Positions 45,208 through 58,220 are shown, counted from the stretch's first letter. The stretch: 64,000 bases of DNA from Macropodus opercularis (GCA_030770545.1 JAUCMP010000028.1:13907501-13971500); one strand, 5' to 3'. A program made the numbers and translations. Notes: a model not told the origin generated them from the letters alone.

Positions 45208-45378
45208 GGCCCTGGCCTCAAAGCGAAGCAGAGGCGCCTCGTCTTCCCAGCCACAGCCGTCACGGAGGCCCAGCTATCGCCGCTTGCTAGGCCCCTCCCC
45301 TTGCCCGGAGCCATGCGCCCGATAGGCTCTGTGCAATCACAGTGGCTCACGACTAGGCTTTTGTCTTTGACAGCTGAC

Positions 45379-45541
45379 GAGGGGAGAGCGCGAACGCAGT
45401 CCCCCACTATCACAAATTATGCAGTCGAGATTCCCGCATTTGGGGAATTCGCAGGGGTCAGACAGCCGGTGTGCAATGGCTGAGCCTCGCCCTGGGTGAA
45501 CCACCTTCTTGATCATGGTATCTCCCCTGCCAGGTAAGTAT
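45379..45541 (-). ncRNA. U1 snRNA (unit 13)
   Basis: Array consensus. Confidence 0.97.
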
Positions 45542-45845
45542 GACTTGCTCCGCTCGCACTCAGGGAGCTCTCTCCGGGACTAACCACGCTCACTGACGGT
45601 GCTGACAGTGGGAAGAAGGCAGCTTTGCGGAGCCTACCGGTCTGCACCAGTTGTACTTTTCAGTAAAGGCTGGCGAACGTTAGTCGCTGTTCTTTCTCTG
45701 TCTTGTTGTTTTCTCCCAAAGGGGAGCAAACTTGTCCCATCATGCATTGCTGCCTTTTCCCACAGGAAATCCCATAGGCTGGACAGAAGGTGAGCCCGAC
45801 AGAGCGGAGCGCAATGACAATGGCTTGGCGTTGAACACAGAGTGT

Positions 45846-46035
45846 GGGGGTGCACCATTCCCAGAAGCGCTGCAATACCAGATCGATGCGTGGAGTGGAC
45901 GGAGCAAGCCCCTGTTCCACCTCCCTGCTCCAAAAAGCAATTTAATATATGGTCCCCGGGTAGGGGACGTATCAGATATTAAACTGATAAGAACAGATAC
46001 TACACTTGATCTTAGCCAAAAGGCCGAGAAGCGAT
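45846..46035 (-). ncRNA. U2 snRNA (unit 13)
   Basis: Two private changes: one in the last stem (GGAAUGG for GGAACGG) and one just before loop IV (AUCUGG for ACCUGG). Confidence 0.95.
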
Positions 46036-46301
46036 GACCTGCATGCTCGTGATGCCAGAGGCCGCCTCTTTTGGGCGCCCCTCGCTGGTCGCGGTGCAGT
46101 GTGTTGAACTGGCAGCGAGAAAGCGCCGTCTGCTTAGCACCGCCCACAGCCGTGCTCTCCTTGCACGCCCCCAGATCTTCCACATGACGATCCACTGCAG
46201 GCCCGCTGAGCGTCAGGGCCTGTGCTGACGCGCGTACATGACGTTACACCCACACATGGCAACGCATGCGTTTCAAAGCATCGAACCACAAACACACTCA
46301 C

Positions 46302-46418
46302 ACAGATAGGCTTGTATGCCTATCTGTTTTAATATTGTTTACATGAAGTTTTACATGAAGTTACACCCACACATGGCAACGCATGCGTTTCAAAGCATCG
46401 AACCACAAACACACTCAC
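46302..46418 (+). repeat. 117-bp spacer duplication (first occurrence)
   Basis: A 39-bp LINE-tail start (46,302-46,340) is followed by two ACATGAAGTT strings and a second copy of the U2 upstream block, then a complete LINE tail at 46,419. Present after units 13-18 and 20-24. It keeps the TGAAGTTA state seen only in the two leftmost spacers, while the outer copy has TGACGTTA. Confidence 0.85.
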
Positions 46419-46688
46419 ACAGATAGGCTTGTATGCCTATCTGTTTTAATATTGTTTATTATTGGTGTTATTGTCTGTGAAGCGCCTTGGACAACTCTGT
46501 GTTGGGATGTGGCGCTCTATAAATAAAGTTTGATTGATTGATTGATTGACACTCACGCATATAAAGTGACACAGGCAGGACACTCTGCAGCTCTGCGTGC
46601 ACAAAACGCGAGGCCACGAGAAAGACTTGGGAGGGGTCGTCTCTCGACGCCGGGGGGTATTTCTCTGTTACTTTCACAAAACTCTGGC

Positions 46689-46809
46689 GGCTCTGCCGAG
46701 GGGCAAAGCCCAGCAAAAATTGACTCAACCCGTTTGAGTTCCTCTCCACGGAAATCTTTAGTAAAAGGCGAAAGACTTGTGCGTTATGAAGAGAAACCGG
46801 AGCGAAGAT
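46689..46809 (-). ncRNA. U5 snRNA (unit 14)
   Basis: Array consensus. The spacer beyond the 3' box has an extra run of G. Confidence 0.93.
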
Positions 46810-46980
46810 GGCCCTGGCCTCAAAGCGAAGCAGAGGCGCCTCGTCTTCCCAGCCACAGCCGTCACGGAGGCCCAGCTATCGCCGCTTGCTAGGCCCCTCC
46901 CCTTGCCCGGAGCCATGCGCCCGATAGGCTCTGTGCAATCACAGTGGCTCACGACTAGGCTTTTGTCTTTGACAGCTGAC

Positions 46981-47143
46981 GAGGGGAGAGCGCGAACGCA
47001 GTCCCCCACTATCACAAATTATGCAGTCGAGATTCCCGCATTTGGGGAATTCGCAGGGGTCAGACAGCCGGTGTGCAATGGCTGAGCCTCGCCCTGGGTG
47101 AACCACCTTCTTGATCATGGTCTCTCCCCTGCCAGGTAAGTAT
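46981..47143 (-). ncRNA. U1 snRNA (unit 14)
   Basis: One change, U22 to G, at the base of stem-loop 1 (GAGAGACC for GAGAUACC). Shared with units 19 and 20. Confidence 0.96.
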
Positions 47144-47447
47144 GACTTGCTCCGCTCGCACTCAGGGAGCTCTCTCCGGGACTAACCACGCTCACTGACG
47201 GTGCTGACAGTGGGAAGAAGGCAGCTTTGCGGAGCCTACCGGTCTGCACCAGTTGTACTTTTCAGTAAAGGCTGGCGAACGTTAGTCGCTGTTCTTTCTC
47301 TGTCTTGTTGTTTTCTCCCAAAGGGGAGCAAACTTGTCCCATCATGCATTGCTGCCTTTTCCCACAGGAAATCCCATAGGCTGGACAGAAGGTGAGCCCG
47401 ACAGAGCGGAGCGCAATGACAATGGCTTGGCGTTGAACACAGAGTGT

Positions 47448-47637
47448 GGGGGTGCACCGTTCCCAGAAGCGCTGCAATACCAGGTCGATGCGTGGAGTGG
47501 ACGGAGCAAGCCCCTGTTCCACCTCCCTGCTCCAAAAAGCAATTTAATATATGGTCCCCGGGTAGGGGACGTATCAGATATTAAACTGATAAGAACAGAT
47601 ACTACACTTGATCTTAGCCAAAAGGCCGAGAAGCGAT
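47448..47637 (-). ncRNA. U2 snRNA (unit 14)
   Basis: Gene is consensus. Two private changes in the proximal promoter; the PSE is intact. Confidence 0.96.
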
Positions 47638-48282
47638 GACTTGCATGCTCGTGATGCCAGAGGCCGCCTCTTTTGGGCGCCCCTCGCTGGTCGCGGTGCA
47701 GTGAGTTGAACTGGCAGCGAGAAAGCGCCGTCTGCTTAGCACCGCCCACAGCCGTGCTCTCCTTGCACGCCCCCAGATCTTCCACATGACGATCCACTGC
47801 AGGCCCGCTGAGCGTCAGGGCCTGTGCTGACGCGCGTACATGACGTTACACCCACACATGGCAACGCATGCGTTTCAAAGCATCGAACCACAAACACACT
47901 CACACATAGGCTTGTATGCCTATCTGTTTTAATATTGTTTACATGAAGTTTTACATGAAGTTACACCCACACATGGCAACGCATGCGTTTCAAAGCATCG
48001 AACCACAAACACACTCACACAGATAGGCTTGTATGCCTATCTGTTTTAATATTGTTTATTATTGGTGTTATTGTCTGTGAAGCGCCTTGGACAACTCTGT
48101 GTTGGGATGTGGCGCTCTATAAATAAAGTTTGATTGATTGATTGACACTCACGCATATAAAGTGACACAGGCAGGACACTCTGCAGCTCTGCGTGCACAA
48201 AACGCGAGGCCACGAGAAAGACTTGGGAGGGGTCGTCTCTCGACGCCGGTGTATTTCTCTGTTACTTTCACAAAACTTTGGC

Positions 48283-48403
48283 GGCTCTGCCGAGGGGCAA
48301 AGCCCAGAAAAAATTGACTCAACCCGTTTGAGTTCCTCTCCACGGAAATCTTTAGTAAAAGGCGAAAGACTTGTGCGTTATGAAGAGAAACCGGAGCGAA
48401 GAT
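48283..48403 (-). ncRNA. U5 snRNA (unit 15), Sm-site variant
   Basis: The Sm site reads AAUUUUUUC: its conserved G is replaced by U. Otherwise consensus. Confidence 0.92.
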
Positions 48404-48574
48404 GGCCCTGGCCTCAAAGCGAAGCAGAGGCGCCTCGTCTTCCCAGCCACAGCCGTCACGGAGGCCCAGCTATCGCCGCTTGCTAGGCCCCTCCCCTTGC
48501 CCGGAGCCATGCGCCCGATAGGCTCTGTGCAATCACAGTGGCTCACGACTAGGCTTTTGTCTTTGACAGCTGAC

Positions 48575-48737
48575 GAGGGGAGAGCGCGAACGCAGTCCCC
48601 CACTATCACAAATTATGCAGTCGAGATTCCCGCATTTGGGGAATTCGCAGGGGTCAGACAGCCGGTGTGCAATGGCTGAGCCTCGCCCTGGGTGAACCAC
48701 CTTCTTGATCATGGTATCTCCCCTGCCAGGTAAGTAT
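48575..48737 (-). ncRNA. U1 snRNA (unit 15)
   Basis: Gene is consensus. One T to C change inside the PSE, shared with unit 18 at exactly 4,800 bp. Confidence 0.97.
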
Positions 48738-49041
48738 GACTTGCTCCGCTCGCACTCAGGGAGCTCTCTCCGGGACTAACCGCGCTCACTGACGGTGCTG
48801 ACAGTGGGAAGAAGGCAGCTTTGCGGAGCCTACCGGTCTGCACCAGTTGTACTTTTCAGTAAAGGCTGGCGAACGTTAGTCGCTGTTCTTTCTCTGTCTT
48901 GTTGTTTTCTCCCAAAGGGGAGCAAACTTGTCCCATCATGCATTGCTGCCTTTTCCCACAGGAAATCCCATAGGCTGGACAGAAGGTGAGCCCGACAGAG
49001 CGGAGCGCAATGACAATGGCTTGGCGTTGAACACAGAGTGT

Positions 49042-49231
49042 GGGGGTGCACCGTTCCCAGAAGCGCTGCAATACCAGGTCGATGCGTGGAGTGGACGGAG
49101 CAAGCCCCTGTTCCACCTCCCTGCTCCAAAAAGCAATTTAATATATGGTCCCCGGGTAGGGGACGTATCAGATATTAAACTGATAAGAACAGATACTACA
49201 CTTGATCTTAGCCAAAAGGCCGAGAAGCGAT
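49042..49231 (-). ncRNA. U2 snRNA (unit 15)
   Basis: Array consensus. Confidence 0.97.
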
Positions 49232-49882
49232 GACCTGCATGCTCGTGATGCCAGAGGCCGCCTCTTTTGGGCGCCCCTCGCTGGTCGCGGTGCAGTGTGT
49301 TGAACTGGCAGCGAGAAAGCGCCGTCTGCTTAGCACCGCCCACAGCCGTGCTCTCCTTGCACGCCCCCAGATCTTCCACATGACGATCCACTGCAGGCCC
49401 GCTGAGCGTCAGGGCCTGTGCTGACGCGCGTACATGACGTTACACCCACACATGGCAACGCATGCGTTTCAAAGCATCGAACCACAAACACACTCACACA
49501 GATAGGCTTGTATGCCTATCTGTTTTAATATTGTTTACATGAAGTTTTACATGAAGTTACACCCACACATGGCAACGCATGCGTTTCAAAGCATCGAACC
49601 ACAAACACACTCACACAGATAGGCTTGTATGCCTATCTGTTTTAATATTGTTTATTATTGGTGTTATTGTCTGTGAAGCGCCTTGGACAACTCTGTGTTG
49701 GGATGTGGCGCTCTATAAATAAAGTTTGATTGATTGATTGATTGACACTCACGCATATAAAGTGACACAGGCAGGACACTCTGCAGCTCTGCGTGCACAA
49801 AACGCGAGGCCACGAGAAAGACTTGGGAGGGGTCGTCTCTCGACGCCGGTGTATTTCTCTGTTACTTTCACAAAACTCTGGC

Positions 49883-50003
49883 GGCTCTGCCGAGGGGCAA
49901 AGCCCAGCAAAAATTGACTCAACCCGTTTGAGTTCCTCTCCACGGAAATCTTTAGTAAAAGGCGAAAGACTTGTGCGTTATGAAGAGAAACCGGAGCGAA
50001 GAT
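49883..50003 (-). ncRNA. U5 snRNA (unit 16)
   Basis: Array consensus. Confidence 0.93.
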
Positions 50004-50174
50004 GGCCCTGGCCTCAAAGCGAAGCAGAGGCGCCTCGTCTTCCCAGCCACAGCCGTCACGGAGGCCCAGCTATCGCCGCTTGCTAGGCCCCTCCCCTTGC
50101 CCGGAGCCATGCGCCCGATAGGCTCTGTGCAATCACAGTGGCTCACGACTAGGCTTTTGTCTTTGACAGCTGAC

Positions 50175-50337
50175 GAGGGGAGAGCGCGAACGCAGTCCCC
50201 CACTATCACAAATTATGCAGTCGAGATTCCCGCATTTGGGGAATTCGCAGGGGTCAGACAGCCGGTGTGCAATGGCTGAGCCTCGCCCTGGGTGAACCAC
50301 CTTCTTGATCATGGTATCTCCCCTGCCAGGTAAGTAT
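50175..50337 (-). ncRNA. U1 snRNA (unit 16)
   Basis: Array consensus. Confidence 0.97.
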
Positions 50338-50641
50338 GACTTGCTCCGCTCGCACTCAGGGAGCTCTCTCCGGGACTAACCACGCTCACTGACGGTGCTG
50401 ACAGTGGGAAGAAGGCAGCTTTGCGGAGCCTACCGGTCTGCACCAGTTGTACTTTTCAGTAAAGGCTGGCGAACGTTAGTCGCTGTTCTTTCTCTGTCTT
50501 GTTGTTTTCTCCCAAAGGGGAGCAAACTTGTCCCATCATGCATTGCTGCCTTTTCCCACAGGAAATCCCATAGGCTGGACAGAAGGTGAGCCCGACAGAG
50601 CGGAGCGCAATGACAATGGCTTGGCGTTGAACACAGAGTGT

Positions 50642-50831
50642 GGGGGTGCACCGTTCCCAGAAGCGCTGCAATACCAGGTCGATGCGTGGAGTGGACGGAG
50701 CAAGCCCCTGTTCCACCTCCCTGCTCCAAAAAGCAATTTAATATATGGTCCCCGGGTAGGGGACGTATCAGATATTAAACTGATAAGAACAGATACTACA
50801 CTTGATCTTAGCCAAAAGGCCGAGAAGCGAT
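50642..50831 (-). ncRNA. U2 snRNA (unit 16)
   Basis: Array consensus. Confidence 0.97.
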
Positions 50832-51482
50832 GACCTGCATGCTCGTGATGCCAGAGGCCGCCTCTTTTGGGCGCCCCTCGCTGGTCGCGGTGCAGTGTGT
50901 TGAACTGGCAGCGAGAAAGCGCCGTCTGCTTAGCACCGCCCACAGCCGTGCTCTCCTTGCACGCCCCCAGATCTTCCACATGACGATCCACTGCAGGCCC
51001 GCTGAGCGTCAGGGCCTGTGCTGACGCACGTACATGACGTTACACCCACACATGGCAACGCATGCGTTTCAAAGCATCGAACCACAAACACACTCACACA
51101 GATAGGCTTGTATGCCTATCTGTTTTAATATTGTTCACATGAAGTTTTACATGAAGTTACACCCACACATGGCAACGCATGCGTTTCAAAGCATCGAACC
51201 ACAAACACACTCACACAGATAGGCTTGTATGCCTATCTGTTTTAATATTGTTTATTATTGGTGTTATTGTCTGTGAAGCGCCTTGGACAACTCTGTGTTG
51301 GGATGTGGCGCTCTATAAATAAAGTTTGATTGATTGATTGATTGACACTCACGCATATAAAGTGACACAAGCAGGACACTCTGCAGCTCTGCGTGCACAA
51401 AACGCGAGGCCACGAGAAAGACTTGGGAGGGGTCGTCTCTCGACGCCGGTGTATTTCTCTGTTACTTTCACAAAACTCTGGC

Positions 51483-51603
51483 GGCTCTGCCGAGGGGCAA
51501 AGCCCAGCAAAAATTGACTCAACCCGTTTGAGTTCCTCTCCACGGAAATCTTTAGTAAAAGGCGAAAGACTTGTGCGTTATGAAGAGAAACCGGAGCGAA
51601 GAT
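51483..51603 (-). ncRNA. U5 snRNA (unit 17)
   Basis: Array consensus. Confidence 0.93.
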
Positions 51604-51774
51604 GGCCCTGGCCTCAAAGCGAAGCAGAGGCGCCTCGTCTTCCCAGCCACAGCCGTCACGGAGGCCCAGCTATCGCCGCTTGCTAGGCCCCTCCCCTTGC
51701 CCGGAGCCATGCGCCCGATAGGCTCTGTGCAATCACAGTGGCTCACGACTAGGCTTTTGTCTTTGACAGCTGAC

Positions 51775-51937
51775 GAGGGGAGAGCGCGAACGCAGTCCCC
51801 CACTATCACAAATTATGCAGTCGAGATTCCCGCATTTGGGGAATTCGCAGGGGTCAGACAGCCGGTGTGCAATGGCTGAGCCTCGCCCTGGGTGAACCAC
51901 CTTCTTGATCATGGTATCTCCCCTGCCAGGTAAGTAT
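51775..51937 (-). ncRNA. U1 snRNA (unit 17)
   Basis: Array consensus. Confidence 0.97.
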
Positions 51938-52241
51938 GACTTGCTCCGCTCGCACTCAGGGAGCTCTCTCCGGGACTAACCACGCTCACTGACGGTGCTG
52001 ACAGTGGGAAGAAGGCAGCTTTGCGGAGCCTACCGGTCTGCACCAGTTGTACTTTTCAGTAAAGGCTGGCGAACGTTAGTCGCTGTTCTTTCTCTGTCTT
52101 GTTGTTTTCTCCCAAAGGGGAGCAAACTTGTCCCATCATGCATTGCTGCCTTTTCCCACAGGAAATCCCATAGGCTGGACAGAAGGTGAGCCCGACAGAG
52201 CGGAGCGCAATGACAATGGCTTGGCGTTGAACACAGAGTGT

Positions 52242-52431
52242 GGGGGTGCACCGTTCCCAGAAGCGCTGCAATACCAGGTCGATGCGTGGAGTGGACGGAG
52301 CAAGCCCCTGTTCCACCTCCCTGCTCCAAAAAGCAATTTAATATATGGTCCCCGGGTAGGGGACGTATCAGATATTAAACTGATAAGAACAGATACTACA
52401 CTTGATCTTAGCCAAAAGGCCGAGAAGCGAT
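52242..52431 (-). ncRNA. U2 snRNA (unit 17)
   Basis: Gene is consensus. One private promoter change at about -94. Confidence 0.97.
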
Positions 52432-53082
52432 GACCTGCATGCTCGTGATGCCAGAGGCCGCCTCTTTTGGGCGCCCCTCGCTGGTCGCGGTGCAGTGTGT
52501 TGAACTGGCAGCGAGAAAGCGCCGTGTGCTTAGCACCGCCCACAGCCGTGCTCTCCTTGCACGCCCCCAGATCTTCCACATGACGATCCACTGCAGGCCC
52601 GCTGAGCGTCAGGGCCTGTGCTGACGCGCGTACATGACGTTACACCCACACATGGCAACGCATGCGTTTCAAAGCATCGAACCACAAACACACTCACACA
52701 GATAGGCTTGTATGCCTATCTGTTTTAATATTGTTTACATGAAGTTTTACATGAAGTTACACCCACACATGGCAACGCATGCGTTTCAAAGCATCGAACC
52801 ACAAACACACTCACACAGATAGGCTTGTATGCCTATCTGTTTTAATATTGTTTATTATTGGTGTTATTGTCTGTGAAGCGCCTTGGACAACTCTGTGTTG
52901 GGATGTGGCGCTCTATAAATAAAGTTTGATTGATTGATTGATTGACACTCACGCATATAAAGTGACACAGGCAGGACACTCTGCAGCTCTGCGTGCACAA
53001 AACGCGAGGCCACGAGAAAGACTTGGGAGGGGTCGTCTCTCGACGCCGGTGTATTTCTCTGTTACTTTCACAAAACTCTGGC

Positions 53083-53203
53083 GGCTCTGCCGAGGGGCCA
53101 AGCCCAGCAAAAATTGACTCAACCCGTTTGAGTTCCTCTCCACGGAAATCTTTAGTAAAAGGCGAAAGACTTGTGCGTTATGAAGAGAAACCGGAGCGAA
53201 GAT
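53083..53203 (-). ncRNA. U5 snRNA (unit 18), 3' hairpin variant
   Basis: The 3' hairpin 5' strand is GGCUUGGCC for GGCUUUGCC, which introduces a mismatch in the stem. Shared with unit 20. Confidence 0.92.
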
Positions 53204-53374
53204 GGCCCTGGCCTCAAAGCGAAGCAGAGGCGCCTCGTCTTCCCAGCCACAGCCGTCACGGAGGCCCAGCTATCGCCGCTTGCTAGGCCCCTCCCCTTGC
53301 CCGGAGCCATGCGCCCGATAGGCTCTGTGCAATCACAGTGGCTCACGACTAGGCTTTTGTCTTTGACAGCTGAC

Positions 53375-53537
53375 GAGGGGAGAGCGCGAACGCAGTCCCC
53401 CACTATCACAAATTATGCAGTCGAGATTCCCGCATTTGGGGAATTCGCAGGGGTCAGACAGCCGGTGTGCAATGGCTGAGCCTCGCCCTGGGTGAACCAC
53501 CTTCTTGATCATGGTATCTCCCCTGCCAGGTAAGTAT
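53375..53537 (-). ncRNA. U1 snRNA (unit 18)
   Basis: Gene is consensus. PSE variant shared with unit 15. Confidence 0.97.
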
Positions 53538-53841
53538 GACTTGCTCCGCTCGCACTCAGGGAGCTCTCTCCGGGACTAACCGCGCTCACTGACGGTGCTG
53601 ACAGTGGGAAGAAGGCAGCTTTGCGGAGCCTACCGGTCTGCACCAGTTGTACTTTTCAGTAAAGGCTGGCGAACGTTAGTCGCTGTTCTTTCTCTGTCTT
53701 GTTGTTTTCTCCCAAAGGGGAGCAAACTTGTCCCATCATGCATTGCTGCCTTTTCCCACAGGAAATCCCATAGGCTGGACAGAAGGTGAGCCCGACAGAG
53801 CGGAGCGCAATGACAATGGCTTGGCGTTGAACACAGAGTGT

Positions 53842-54031
53842 GGGGGTGCACCGTTCCCAGAAGCGCTGCAATACCAGGTCGATGCGTGGAGTGGACGGAG
53901 CAAGCCCCTGTTCCACCTCCCTGCTCCAAAAAGCAATTTAATATATGGTCCCCGGGTAGGGGACGTATCAGATATTAAACTGATAAGAACAGATACTACA
54001 CTTGATCTTAGCCAAAAGGCCGAGAAGCGAT
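53842..54031 (-). ncRNA. U2 snRNA (unit 18)
   Basis: Array consensus. Confidence 0.97.
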
Positions 54032-54682
54032 GACCTGCATGCTCGTGATGCCAGAGGCCGCCTCTTTTGGGCGCCCCTCGCTGGTCGCGGTGCAGTGTGT
54101 TGAACTGGCAGCGAGAAAGCGCCGTCTGCTTAGCACCGCCCACAGCCGTGCTCTCCTTGCACGCCCCCAGATCTTCCACATGACGATCCACTGCAGGCCC
54201 GCTGAGCGTCAGGGCCTGTGCTGACGCGCGTACATGACGTTACACCCACACATGGCAACGCATGCGTTTCAAAGCATCGAACCACAAACACACTCACACA
54301 GATAGGCTTGTATGCCTATCTGTTTTAATATTGTTTACATGAAGTTTTACATGAAGTTACACCCACACATGGCAACGCATGCGTTTCAAAGCATCGAACC
54401 ACAAACACACTCACACAGATAGGCTTGTATGCCTATCTGTTTTAATATTGTTTATTATTGGTGTTATTGTCTGTGAAGCGCCTTGGACAACTCTGTGTTG
54501 GGATGTGGCGCTCTATAAATAAAGTTTGATTGATTGATTGATTGACACTCACGCATATAAAGTGACACAGGCAGGACACTCTGCAGCTCTGCGTGCACAA
54601 AACGCGAGGCCACGAGAAAGACTTGGGAGGGGTCGTCTCTCGACGCCGGTGTATTTCTCTGTTACTTTCGCAAAACTCTGGC

Positions 54683-54803
54683 GGCTCTGCCGAGGGGCAA
54701 AGCCCAGCAAAAATTGACTCAACCCGTTTGAGTTCCTCTCCACGGAAATCTTTAGTAAAAGGCGAAAGACTTGTGCGTTATGAAGAGAAACCGGAGCGAA
54801 GAT
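54683..54803 (-). ncRNA. U5 snRNA (unit 19)
   Basis: Gene is consensus. One change inside the 3' box (GTTTTGCGAAAG). Confidence 0.93.
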
Positions 54804-54974
54804 GGCCCTGGCCTCAAAGCGAAGCAGAGGCGCCTCGTCTTCCCAGCCACAGCCGTCACGGAGGCCCAGCTATCGCCGCTTGCTAGGCCCCTCCCCTTGC
54901 CCGGAGCCATGCGCCCGATAGGCTCTGTGCAATCACAGTGGCTCACGACTAGGCTTTTGTCTTTGACAGCTGAC

Positions 54975-55137
54975 GAGGGGAGAGCGCGAACGCAGTCCCC
55001 CCCTACCACAAATTATGCAGTCGAGATTCCCGCATTTGGGGAATTCGCAGGGGTCAGACAGCCGGTGTGCAATGGCTGAGCCTCGCCCTGGGTGAACCAC
55101 CTTCTTGATCATGGTCTCTCCCCTGCCAGGTAAGTAT
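54975..55137 (-). ncRNA. U1 snRNA (unit 19)
   Basis: U22 to G as in unit 14, canonical Sm context AAUUUGUGG, and a run of seven G in place of UGGGGG before stem-loop 4. Confidence 0.95.
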
Positions 55138-55441
55138 GACTTGCTCCGCTCGCACTCAGGGAGCTCTCTCCGGGACTAACCACGCTCACTGACGGTGCTG
55201 ACAGTGGGAAGAAGGCAGCTTTGCGGAGCCTACCGGTCTGCACCAGTTGTACTTTTCAGTAAAGGCTGGCGAACGTTAGTCGCTGTTCTTTCTCTGTCTT
55301 GTTGTTTTCTCCCAAAGGGGAGCAAACTTGTCCCATCATGCATTGCTGCCTTTTCCCACAGGAAATCCCATAGGCTGGACAGAAGGTGAGCCCGACAGAG
55401 CGGAGCGCAATGACAATGGCTTGGCGTTGAACACAGAGTGT

Positions 55442-55631
55442 GGGGGTGCACCGTTCCCAGAAGCGCTGCAATACCAGGTCGATGCGTGGAGTGGACGGAG
55501 CAAGCCCCTGTTCCACCTCCCTGCTCCAAAAAGCAATTTAATATATGGTCCCCGGGGAGGGGACGTATCAGATATTAAACTGATAAGAACAGATACTACA
55601 CTTGATCTTAGCCAAAAGGCCGAGAAGCGAT
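55442..55631 (-). ncRNA. U2 snRNA (unit 19)
   Basis: One change in the stem-loop IIb loop, UAC to UCC. The next spacer is of the simple 1.48-kb type. Confidence 0.95.
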
Positions 55632-56165
55632 GACCTGCATGCTCGTGATGCCAGAGGCCGCCTCTTTTGGGCGCCCCTCGCTGGTCGCGGTGCAGTGTGT
55701 TGAACTGGCAGCGAGAAAGCGCCGTCTGCTTAGCACCGCCCACAGCCGTGCTCTCCTTGCACGCCCCCAGATCTTCCACATGACGATCCACTGCAGGCCC
55801 GCTGAGCGTCAGGGCCTGTGCTGACGCGCGTACATGACGTTACACCCACACATGGCAACGCATGCGTTTCAAAGCATTGAACCACAAACACACTCACACA
55901 GATAGGCTTGTATGCCTATCTGTTTTAATATTGTTTATTATTGGTGTTATTGTCTGTGAAGCGCCTTGGACAACTCTGTGTTGGGATGTGGCGCTCTATA
56001 AATAAAGTTTGATTGATTGATTGATTGACACTCACGCATATAAAGTGACACAGGCAGGACACTCTGCAGCTCTGCGTGCACAAAACGCGAGGCCACGAGA
56101 AAGACTTGGGAGGGGTCGTCTCTCGACGCCGGTGTATTTCTCTGTTACTTTCACAAAACTCTGGC

Positions 56166-56286
56166 GGCTCTGCCGAGGGGCCAAGCCCAGCAAAAATTGA
56201 CTCAACCCGTTTGAGTTCCTCTCCACGGAAATCTTTAGTAAAAGGCGAAAGACTTGTGCGTTATGAAGAGAAACCGGAGCGAAGAT
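56166..56286 (-). ncRNA. U5 snRNA (unit 20), 3' hairpin variant
   Basis: GGCUUGGCC as in unit 18. Confidence 0.92.
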
Positions 56287-56457
56287 GGCCCTGGCCTCAA
56301 AGCGAAGCAGAGGCGCCTCGTCTTCCCAGCCACAGCCGTCACGGAGGCCCAGCTATCGCCGCTTGCTAGGCCCCTCCCCTTGCCCGGAGCCATGCGCCCG
56401 ATAGGCTCTGTGCAATCACAGTGGCTCACGACTAGGCTTTTGTCTTTGACAGCTGAC

Positions 56458-56620
56458 GAGGGGAGAGCGCGAACGCAGTCCCTCCCTACCACAAATTATG
56501 CAGTCGAGATTCCCGCATTTGGGGAATTCGCAGGGGTCAGACAGCCGGTGTGCAATGGCTGAGCCTCGCCCTGGGTGAACCACCTTCTTGATCATGGTCT
56601 CTCCCCTGCCAGGTAAGTAT
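56458..56620 (-). ncRNA. U1 snRNA (unit 20)
   Basis: As unit 19 (U22 to G, Sm context GUGG), with one further change in the stem-loop 4 5' strand (GGGAGGGAC). Confidence 0.95.
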
Positions 56621-56924
56621 GACTTGCTCTGCTCGCACTCAGGGAGCTCTCTCCGGGACTAACCACGCTCACTGACGGTGCTGACAGTGGGAAGAAGGCA
56701 GCTTTGCGGAGCCTACCGGTCTGCACCAGTTGTACTTTTCAGTAAAGGCTGGCGAACGTTAGTCGCTGTTCTTTCTCTGTCTTGTTGTTTTCTCCCAAAG
56801 GGGAGCAAACTTGTCCCATCATGCATTGCTGCCTTTTCCCACAGGAAATCCCATAGGCTGGACAGAAGGTGAGCCCGACAGAGCGGAGCGCAATGACAAT
56901 GGCTTGGCGTTGAACACAGAGTGT

Positions 56925-57114
56925 GGGGGTGCACCGTTCCCAGAAGCGCTGCAATACCAGGTCGATGCGTGGAGTGGACGGAGCAAGCCCCTGTTCCACC
57001 TCCCTGCTCCAAAAAGCAATTTAATATATGGTCCCCGGGTAGGGGACGTATCAGATATTAAACTGATAAGAACAGATACTACACTTGATCTTAGCCAAAA
57101 GGCCGAGAAGCGAT
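56925..57114 (-). ncRNA. U2 snRNA (unit 20)
   Basis: Array consensus. Confidence 0.97.
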
Positions 57115-57765
57115 GACCTGCATGCTCGTGATGCCAGAGGCCGCCTCTTTTGGGCGCCCCTCGCTGGTCGCGGTGCAGTGTGTTGAACTGGCAGCGAGAA
57201 AGCGCCGTCTGCTTAGCACCGCCCACAGCCGTGCTCTCCTTGCACGCCCCCAGATCTTCCACATGACGATCCACTGCAGGCCCGCTGAGCGTCAGGGCCT
57301 GTGCTGACGCGCGTACATGACGTTACACCCACACATGGCAACGCATGCGTTTCAAAGCATCGAACCACAAACACACTCACACAGATAGGCTTGTATGCCT
57401 ATCTGTTTTAATATTGTTTACATGAAGTTTTACATGAAGTTACACCCACACATGGCAACGCATGCGTTTCAAAGCATCGAACCACAAACACACTCACACA
57501 GATAGGCTTGTATGCCTATCTGTTTTAATATTGTTTATTATTGGTGTTATTGTCTGTGAAGCGCCTTGGACAACTCTGTGTTGGGATGTGGCGCTCTATA
57601 AATAAAGTTTGATTGATTGATTGATTGACACTCACGCATATAAAGTGACACAGGCAGGACACTCTGCAGCTCTGCGTGCACAAAACGCGAGGCCACGAGA
57701 AAGACTTGGGAGGGGTCGTCTCTCGACGCCGGTGTATTTCTCTGTTACTTTCACAAAACTCTGGC

Positions 57766-57886
57766 GGCTCTGCCGAGGGGCAAAGCCCAGCAAAAATTGA
57801 CTCAACCCGTTTGAGTTCCTCTCCACGGAAATCTTTAGTAAAAGGCGAAAGACTTGTGCGTTATGAAGAGAAACCGGAGCGAAGAT
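57766..57886 (-). ncRNA. U5 snRNA (unit 21)
   Basis: Array consensus. Confidence 0.93.
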
Positions 57887-58057
57887 GGCCCTGGCCTCAA
57901 AGCGAAGCAGAGGCGCCTCGTCTTCCCAGCCACAGCCGTCACGGAGGCCCAGCTATCGCCGCTTGCTAGGCCCCTCCCCTTGCCCGGAGCCATGCGCCCG
58001 ATAGGCTCTGTGCAATCACAGTGGCTCACGACTAGGCTTTTGTCTTTGACAGCTGAC

Positions 58058-58220
58058 GAGGGGAGAGCGCGAACGCAGTCCCCCACTATCACAAATTATG
58101 CAGTCGAGATTCCCGCATTTGGGGAATTCGCAGGGGTCAGACAGCCGGTGTGCAATGGCTGAGCCTCGCCCTGGGTGAACCACCTTCTTGATCATGGTAT
58201 CTCCCCTGCCAGGTAAGTAT
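58058..58220 (-). ncRNA. U1 snRNA (unit 21)
   Basis: Array consensus. Confidence 0.97.
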
